DNA of 64,000 nt from Rhodospirillales bacterium (lineage in GTDB: Bacteria > Pseudomonadota > Alphaproteobacteria > Rhodospirillales > Defluviicoccaceae), in contig JADJQT010000001.1 in NCBI GenBank assembly GCA_016712595.1, positions 2,229,501-2,293,500 of the forward strand. Reading direction: 5' to 3'. Within the stretch, counting starts at the first letter, position 1. Each line of letters begins with the position of its first letter. Below, piece by piece: positions 58,944 through 64,000 of this stretch. Position numbers and translations under genes: made by a program. Under the pieces are notes generated by a model. That model ran no database searches. It saw only the letters and a list, made by a program, of their open reading frames with translations, and had not been told where the DNA came from.

Positions 58944-59840
58944 TCAGCGGCTGTCATCGCACGGCATTGGCGAGGCAAACATATCTTTTGCGGCAAGTGC
59001 GGCACCGACGGTGATCAACAAGCTGGAAGCGGCGAGAATCCAAGTCGCCGGGGCGCGTCCAAACGCGACCAGCAGGCCGGTCGACAGCAGCGGCGTAAGG
59101 TAGGCGGCGGCGCCAAGCACACGGATATCACCGCGTTTCATGCCGGCGTCCCAGGCGAAAAACGCCGCGCCGACGGGGCCCGCGCCCATGGCGATGACCG
59201 CGAGCCATTGGCTGCCCTGAGGCCAGACGGTCGTTTCAAACGCCAGGTGGCTGGCAGCGGCGAGGAGTGCCGTCGCGCCGCAAAAAGCGCCGACAGCCTC
59301 GCTTGACACATCGGCGAAACGTCGGCTGAGCACGGAATAGCCCGCCCAGATGACGGCGCACGCCAGGGCCGCCGCGTAGCCCTTGGCATATTCGGCGGGA
59401 AAGCCGAGGCGAGTGCCGTCGCTGATCAGCAGGACGGTGCCCGCGAGCCCGCATAACGCGCCACCGACGTGCCAGGCGCGTAGGCGATGTCCGGGAAGCA
59501 TTGCTGAAAACAGCACAATCAGCAGCGGCCAGAGATAGTTGACGAGACTGGCCTCGGCTGCCGGGGCGCTACGCAGGGCGAGAAAATAGAAGAAATGATA
59601 GCCGAACAGCCCGCCCGTGCCGACCAGCCACGCGCGCCATGGCCAGCAAAAGCGCGCGCGCAGATCGCCGCCGCGGACACACCACACAACGAGGGTTCCG
59701 GCGAAGGCGAGGGCGAAGGCGAGGGCGACGAGCAGGAACGGCGGAACGGCGCCGGTCATCGTCGTTAACAGCGCGAGACTGGCCCACACAATAATGGCGC
59801 CGCATCCAGTCATCGTCGCTCGACGGACAGGTGCGCTCAT
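58944..59840 (-). CDS. EamA/DMT-family exporter (YddG-like)
   Basis: 298 residues, ten predicted helices, two EamA repeats. The pairs GYHFFYFLALRSAPAAEASLVNYLWPLLIVLFSA and LGAAAYLTPLLSTGLLVAFG match the YddG-type aromatic amino acid/multidrug exporters. It may excrete amino acids or similar metabolites. Monocistronic, upstream of the cysD promoter region. Confidence 0.85.
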   Translation of the reverse strand: MSAPVRRATMTGCGAIIVWASLALLTTMTGAVPPFLLVALAFALAFAGTLVVWCVRGGDLRARFCWPWRAWLVGTGGLFGYHFFYFLALRSAPAAEASLVNYLWPLLIVLFSAMLPGHRLRAWHVGGALCGLAGTVLLISDGTRLGFPAEYAKGYAAALACAVIWAGYSVLSRRFADVSSEAVGAFCGATALLAAASHLAFETTVWPQGSQWLAVIAMGAGPVGAAFFAWDAGMKRGDIRVLGAAAYLTPLLSTGLLVAFGRAPATWILAASSLLITVGAALAAKDMFASPMPCDDSR

Positions 59841-60019
59841 GACGGGGTCGGGGGCGAGCCGCGGAGAGCGGCATCGGTCGCGGATTTTTCTGCCAGCGGA
59901 TTAGCCTCTATGCTGAGGACCGCAGGGAAAACGAGGGGCGCCGAAATAACAAGCAAAATCCCGTGATCGGGCGGCTGTACGATTGCGGCGCAAAGGGAGG
60001 TTGGAGGAAGAAAAGGCAG

Positions 60020-60051
60020 AAAAATGCGCGCCGACGGGAGGGTCGGCGCGC
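60020..60051 (-). terminator. Intrinsic terminator of the 3-hydroxybutyryl-CoA dehydrogenase gene
   Basis: 10-bp stem (gcgcgccgac 60026-60035 with gtcggcgcgc 60042-60051), 6-base loop, then on the minus strand a T run read from A 60020-60024. It lies 16 bases beyond the stop. Confidence 0.8.
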
Positions 60052-60066
60052 GGGGCGGGGAAGGCG

Positions 60067-60963
60067 TTAAAAGACCGGGCGCGACAAGGCTGGATTCTGC
60101 ACCGCCGGCCTCTTCGAATAATCGTAGAAACCTTTGCCCGTCTTGCGGCCGAGATAGCCGAGCTGCACGAGGCGGGTCAGGGTGTGTGGTGGTGCGTGAT
60201 GCTCGTGGCGCACGTCCTCGAAGATGTTGTGGGCCATCGCCTCAACCACATCGAGGCCGATGTAGTCGGCGAGCTCGAAGGGTCCCATCGGATGGGCTGC
60301 GCCGAGCTTCATCGCCTGATCGATGCTCTCGATCGAGCCGGTGCCACGCTCAAGCATGCGGATGGCGTTCAGCATGTAGGGGGTGAGCAGGCGATTGACG
60401 ATGAAACCGGTGGTGTCCTGGACAATCACCGGGTCCTTGCCGATCGCGCTGCAGAACGCGCTGAGCAGGCCGACCACCTCATCGGACGTCTCGAACGCGT
60501 GGATGATCTCGACCAGCTTCATCACCGGCGCGGGATTGAAGAAGTGCAGCCCGGCAATGCGGTCGCGGTGTTTGCACACCGCCATCATCGCCGTGACCGA
60601 CAGCGTCGAGGTGTTGGTGGCGAGAATCGCGTCCGGACGGCAGACGTGCTCGAGCCGGCGGAACAGGGCCTTTTTAGTTTCCAGATCTTCGATGACCGAT
60701 TCGATGACCAGATCACAGTCCTCGACGGCGTGTTCGTCGGCTGAAAAAACAATACGTGACAGCAGGGCATCGCGATCTTCCGCCGCCATCTTGCCGCGTT
60801 CCACGGATTTGGCGAGTCCGCCCTCGAGCGTTCCCTTTGCCCGCTCCCACGATCCGGGTGTCGCCTTAACTGCGGTCACCAAGAGGCCCGCGTGTGCACA
60901 GACTTGCGTGATGCCGAGACCCATCGCGCCTGTCCCGATCACGCCGACTTTGTTGATTGTCAT
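60067..60963 (-). CDS. hbd: 3-Hydroxybutyryl-CoA dehydrogenase
   Basis: 298 residues. NAD-binding GVIGTGAMGLGI at the N-terminus, catalytic motif GLHFFNPAPVMKLVEI (His and Glu), then the C-terminal VQDTTGFIVNRLLTPYMLNA domain. It interconverts 3-hydroxybutyryl-CoA and acetoacetyl-CoA, which links crotonyl-CoA (from gcdH) to storage polymer and beta-oxidation. Divergent from phaR, sharing a 357-base control region with a perfect palindrome. Confidence 0.93.
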   Translation of the reverse strand: MTINKVGVIGTGAMGLGITQVCAHAGLLVTAVKATPGSWERAKGTLEGGLAKSVERGKMAAEDRDALLSRIVFSADEHAVEDCDLVIESVIEDLETKKALFRRLEHVCRPDAILATNTSTLSVTAMMAVCKHRDRIAGLHFFNPAPVMKLVEIIHAFETSDEVVGLLSAFCSAIGKDPVIVQDTTGFIVNRLLTPYMLNAIRMLERGTGSIESIDQAMKLGAAHPMGPFELADYIGLDVVEAMAHNIFEDVRHEHHAPPHTLTRLVQLGYLGRKTGKGFYDYSKRPAVQNPALSRPVF

Positions 60964-61320
60964 GTTCTTGTTTCCCCATAACCCCTAGTGAATCGCGTCG
61001 CCCGGCGGCTCGAACGAACGAGCTACCTGACGCTGCATGTCGCAATGCGCGAATCTCCGATCCCGCACAGAAGCCACAGATGTGTAACGGTTTTACGGCG
61101 GAAGATAAAGCCGCTTTCGCATGCGCGAAGGCGCGAACCAAGGCCATCGCGGCCTCGGTTTTCCGCTGGTAGCGAACCCGAGGCTGGTTTCCGATGGCGA
61201 CTCGAAGCTGCGTCGCGAACGGAATGCCGACACTCAATCTTGTTGTTGCAACGCAACAATGATTAGCCGATACTAAGCATTAGATTGCCACACCCTATTG
61301 ATTGGGCTAGGGCGTAGTGA
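60964..61320. other. 357-base divergent control region between hbd and phaR
   Basis: No gene. It contains the 17-bp palindrome listed separately and a TACTAA-type -10 (61271-61276) in front of phaR. Otherwise nothing is visible. Confidence 0.6.
61243..61259. promoter_or_regulatory. PhaR-type operator TTGTTGC-AAC-GCAACAA
   Basis: Perfect 7-bp arms around a 3-base centre, 61 bases upstream of phaR. PhaR proteins bind TGC-rich palindromes in their own promoters (known in Paracoccus and Rhodobacter), so autoregulation is expected. The position also allows control of the divergent hbd gene. Confidence 0.6.
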
Positions 61321-61938
61321 ATGGTTGATGGATCGAGTGCCGGCTCGGCAGGAACATCCGAGCAACGGCCTATTACGATTAAGAAATACGCGAACCGGCG
61401 CCTCTACAACACGGCGACGAGCTGCTACGTGACGCTCGATTATCTCGCCCAGTTGGTGAAGACAGGCGCCGAATTTGCCGTATACGATGCAAAGACGGGA
61501 GAGGATATCACCCGGTCGGTGCTGACGCACATCATCGTCGAGGAGGAGACCAAAGGGCACAGCATGTTGCCGGTTGGCTTCTTGCGCCATCTGATCAGCT
61601 TTTACGGCGACAGCCTGCAGGTCGTGGTTCCGCGTTATCTCGAGCATTCGATGCAGGCGTTTGCCCGCAACCAGGAGCAGATGCGGGATTATTTGCGCAG
61701 CGCCTTCGACGGACTGATGCCGTTCTCCTCATTCGAGGAGATGAGCAAGCAGCAGATCGCCATGTTCGAACGCACCGTGCGCATGCTCTCGCCATTTTAT
61801 AGCGAGGAATTTCCGGCGATCGAAAAGGAAACGGAGTCGCGCAAGCCACTTGCCGATACCGAAATCCGTGATCTGCGCACCAGACTCAACCAGATGCAAA
61901 AGCAGTTGGATGACCTCGTCGCCCAGCGACAGAAGTAA
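61321..61938 (+). CDS. phaR: Polyhydroxyalkanoate synthesis repressor PhaR
   Basis: 205 residues. The N-terminal PHB/PHA accumulation regulator domain is intact: ITIKKYANRRLYNTATSCYVTLDYLA, followed by VYDAKTGEDITRSVLTHIIVEEE. A helical C-terminal part follows. PhaR senses PHB granules and represses phasin and its own gene. The start is ATG 61321 with a weak AGGGCG site. The phasin and synthase genes are not in the window; a hairpin without T tail (61988-62014) follows the stop. Confidence 0.95.
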   Translation: MVDGSSAGSAGTSEQRPITIKKYANRRLYNTATSCYVTLDYLAQLVKTGAEFAVYDAKTGEDITRSVLTHIIVEEETKGHSMLPVGFLRHLISFYGDSLQVVVPRYLEHSMQAFARNQEQMRDYLRSAFDGLMPFSSFEEMSKQQIAMFERTVRMLSPFYSEEFPAIEKETESRKPLADTEIRDLRTRLNQMQKQLDDLVAQRQK

Positions 61939-62431
61939 GCGTCTGGCGATTGGCTCGCTCGGATTTTGATGTGGAAGCCCGCAGGATTCGGGTCTGGGCG
62001 TGCCTCAGACCCGACCTTGCGGCCTCCATTTGAGCGCGCTATGCGAGAACTCATCCTTGTGATCTCGGGTGAGGAGGGGCCCCGCTCAGCAGTCGCCCAC
62101 AGCGCGAAGGATAGACTTCGTCCGGATGGTGGGCGCGCATGGCCCGGCATAATCTAAAGTTTCTTTTCTTTCCGTCGGTTGTGCGCTATCGTTTTAAAAA
62201 CGTACGTTGGTATAGCGAAATTGCTTGTCAGTATTATTCCAGGTTGATAGGAAGATGGGAGGGAGCGCCTCCCGACAACCAATGACGCAAAGAAGCATCG
62301 GTCAAGCAGTCGACCACAAGATGCGCCGCGCATGATATCGGAGGGAGGCACGGGCCATTTGCTTGAAAGCTGGCCTGGTTGAGCGTTCAGAAACGGTTCA
62401 CGATCGCCCACCGATCCGGAGATCGAAAGAT
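61939..62431. other. 493-base gap between phaR and the XRE gene with nested inverted repeats
   Basis: Contains the hairpin TCGGGTCTG/CAGACCCGA (61988-62014), the palindrome CGTTTT-A-AAAACG (62190-62202) within wider CGCTAT/ATAGCG arms (62184-62217), a weak -10 TATTAT (62232-62237), and the stem GGGAGG/CCTCCC (62257-62273) within GGTTG/CAACC (62242-62280). The last could hide a ribosome site and may be a leader structure. There is no conserved ORF apart from a possible N-terminal extension of the XRE gene. Confidence 0.45.
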
Positions 62432-62821
62432 ATGGTGCCGTTCGACGAAAATCTGAGCAGAGCCGCGACCAAGGGTACGGATGTCGACCGTTATGTCGGC
62501 GGGCGTATTCGGGAGCGGCGGGTAATGTTGGGGCTCAGCCAGCAGCAGATGGCGCATCTGATTGGCGTCACATATCAGCAGGCCCACAAGTACGAGCGTG
62601 GGATCAACCGCATTTCCGCGGGACGTTTGTTCGAGATCGCGCGGGTTCTGCGTGTTCCAGTCGGGTATTTCTTCGAGGGTCTCGAAGGCAACGGAAGTGA
62701 AGACGATCTATCGATGCGTCAGCGGATGTGCCTTGAGCTCGCGCGGAATTTTACCCAGATCCCGAACGAGCGGCATCGCGAAGCGCTCAGTCAACTGGCT
62801 CGTGTTCTCGCGACCAAGTGA
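62432..62821 (+). CDS. XRE-family transcriptional regulator
   Basis: 129 residues from the ATG at 62432. Cro/CI helix-turn-helix: GGRIRERRVMLGLSQQQMAHLIGVTYQQAHKYERGINRIS, then a typical FEIARVLRVPVGYFFEGL segment and a helical tail. The same kind of regulator is present in several copies in most alphaproteobacteria. An earlier start at ATT 62357 or TTG 62363, placed behind a much stronger GGAGGGAGG site, would add 23-25 residues of no known domain; which is used is open. Confidence 0.88.
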   Translation: MVPFDENLSRAATKGTDVDRYVGGRIRERRVMLGLSQQQMAHLIGVTYQQAHKYERGINRISAGRLFEIARVLRVPVGYFFEGLEGNGSEDDLSMRQRMCLELARNFTQIPNERHREALSQLARVLATK

Positions 62822-62841
62822 GTGCCCCACACCGTCAGCGT

Positions 62842-62870
62842 CGGCGTGCCAGCACGATGTGGGCACGCCG
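62842..62870. terminator. Stem-loop between the XRE gene and queG
   Basis: 9-bp stem CGGCGTGCC (62842-62850) / GGCACGCCG (62862-62870) between convergent genes, 11-base loop, no T run. A possible terminator that needs a factor. Confidence 0.4.
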
Positions 62871-62939
62871 GAACTGCGGTGCAACAGCCGTATCGCGATA
62901 CGCAACGCAAAGCCTGAGGGCGGCGCGTCCGGAGTTACA

Positions 62940-63899
62940 TCACTCGGAGACCTGCAGGTTGTGCTGGGCGGCGGCAGCGCGGACGTTGCGTAAGAAGCGC
63001 TCCCAACCGATCCGCTTAATCGCAGTGCCGCTAAAGCGTTCGCGGAACGCCTTATCATCGAGGCGGCCGAGGTCGGCGAGCTTCGGCGCGGCAAGGTCGG
63101 CACGCGGGCGAAGCTCGACGTGGGGAGTGATCCGGGCAAACTTGTTCCACGGGCAGGCGGCGAGGCAATCGTCGCAGCCGTAAATGCGATTGCCCATGCG
63201 CTGGACGAGTTCGGGTGCAAGCGCGCCTTGATACTCGATCGTCAGATACGAAATGCACAGTCGCGGCTCGATGCGGAAGGGTGCAACGATGGCGCCCGTT
63301 GGGCAGGCGCGCATGCAGGCGTCGCATGAGCCGCAATGGTCCATTTCCGGGCGGTCCGGCGGCAGCGCCAGCGTCGTGAACACTTCGCCGAGGAAAAGCC
63401 ACGAGCCGAACGTGCGCGATACGAGGTTGGTATGTTTGCCGATCCAGCCGAGTCCGGCGCGCATCGCCAGCGGTTTTTCCATCACCGGTGCGGTATCAAC
63501 GAAGACCTTGACCTCGCAGGCGTGGGTTTCCTTGATCCAGCGGGCGAACGCCTTCAGGCGCTTCTTGACCACGTCATGGTAATCACGGCCGCGGGCGTAG
63601 GTACTGATTGCCCCGCGATCGGTTTCAGCGTGAACCGCCCGCGGATCGTCGGCGGGACCGTAGTTGATGCCGAGACAGATGATGCTCGCCACCTGCGGCC
63701 ACAGGGCAAGTGGATTGGCCCTGCGCTCGGAATGGCGTTCCATCCAATGCATATCGCCGTGACAGCCATCGGCAAGGAAACGGGCGAGGTTGCCCGCGTC
63801 CGCTGGATCGCCTCTCGGGCTGGCAAATCCGACGGCATCAAAGCCGAACATTTTTGCCTGCGCCCGGATGTCTTCCTTGACCGGCGTGGATCGAACCAC
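62940..63899 (-). CDS. queG: Epoxyqueuosine reductase QueG
   Basis: Last step of queuosine tRNA modification, a B12- and iron-sulfur enzyme. 319 residues. Two [4Fe-4S] motifs: CGSCDACMRACPTGA and CDDCLAACPW; the active-site region VDTAPVMEK is present. It ends soon after FLRNV with a different short tail, so it lacks the HEAT-like C-terminal part of longer homologues (usually 350 residues or more). The GTG at 63899 has a GGAG site; the frame is open upstream to the window edge, so an earlier start outside is possible. Confidence 0.92.
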   Translation of the reverse strand: MVRSTPVKEDIRAQAKMFGFDAVGFASPRGDPADAGNLARFLADGCHGDMHWMERHSERRANPLALWPQVASIICLGINYGPADDPRAVHAETDRGAISTYARGRDYHDVVKKRLKAFARWIKETHACEVKVFVDTAPVMEKPLAMRAGLGWIGKHTNLVSRTFGSWLFLGEVFTTLALPPDRPEMDHCGSCDACMRACPTGAIVAPFRIEPRLCISYLTIEYQGALAPELVQRMGNRIYGCDDCLAACPWNKFARITPHVELRPRADLAAPKLADLGRLDDKAFRERFSGTAIKRIGWERFLRNVRAAAAQHNLQVSE

Positions 63900-64000
63900 C
63901 GGCGTCTCCGCACCCTGCTGGGGGTTGGCGGCGCGCTCCGATCCTCCTCCCGCCGCGTCTGAGGCAGACCGCTTGGACGCGCTGCTTGCGCGTGCAACGG

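Overview
This is a 64 kb, GC-rich, gene-dense chromosomal stretch. It has no insertion sequence, phage, CRISPR array or rRNA. Gene content and order point to an alphaproteobacterium of the Rhodospirillales type: fused ispDF, the ntrB-ntrC-ntrY-ntrX-trkA-dat-(HAD)-hfq-hflX block, ubiquinol-cytochrome c chaperone/DUF177/plsX/fabH/ihfA/MerR, a two-polypeptide MetH, PhaR and a K+-independent H+-pyrophosphatase. No species call can be made from the sequence alone.

Layout. 1-11.4 kb: thiL (5' end outside the window), hppA, a Tat-exported PhoD-like phosphatase and bamE (both minus), then the chaperone-DUF177-plsX-fabH-ihfA-merR run. 11.5-12.7 kb: tRNA-Pro(GGG), then a textbook sigma-54 (-24/-12) promoter followed within about 120 nt by a strong intrinsic terminator and no ORF, which I read as a candidate nitrogen-regulated small RNA, then cutA. 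12.7-26.2 kb: ispDF (minus), a CcsA/HemX-like membrane protein, and the nitrogen regulation/post-transcriptional block ntrBC, ntrYX, trkA, dat, HAD phosphatase, hfq, hflX. 26.3-29.1 kb: a small basic protein, an inositol-monophosphatase-family enzyme, a 3-hydroxyisobutyrate-dehydrogenase-family enzyme, a membrane protein and an overlapping 64-residue protein. 29.1-33.8 kb (minus): a TAXI-TRAP transporter operon with DUF1850 and glutaryl-CoA dehydrogenase. 34-38.1 kb: an orphan ParA, conserved hypotheticals, TPR and hemerythrin proteins, and a DUF445 protein that seems to lack a normal start codon. 38.1-42.8 kb (minus): metF and a split metH. 43.2-44.7 kb: mlaA-mlaC. 44.8-46.5 kb: ettA (minus). 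46.8-52.4 kb: an unusual signalling operon: CheY-like regulator, a membrane sensor/degenerate-kinase/DEDDh-exonuclease fusion, a small two-helix membrane protein and a CbrA-like symporter-kinase. 52.5-54.3 kb: a lone pstC and an NlpD-like lipoprotein. 54.4-59.8 kb (minus): manC, cysNC, cysD, an EamA exporter. 60-64 kb: 3-hydroxybutyryl-CoA dehydrogenase divergent from phaR, an XRE regulator, and queG (minus).

How the parts work together. Several pieces concern nitrogen, carbon and storage control: NtrBC/NtrYX, the putative sigma-54 RNA, Hfq, the CbrA-like kinase, and PhaR sharing an operator-bearing region with a hydroxybutyryl-CoA dehydrogenase. The most unusual items are the sigma-54-driven candidate small RNA at 11965-12113, the exonuclease-fused sensor operon at 46774-52395, and the DUF445 gene whose only well-placed start is a CTG seven bases after a Shine-Dalgarno sequence.
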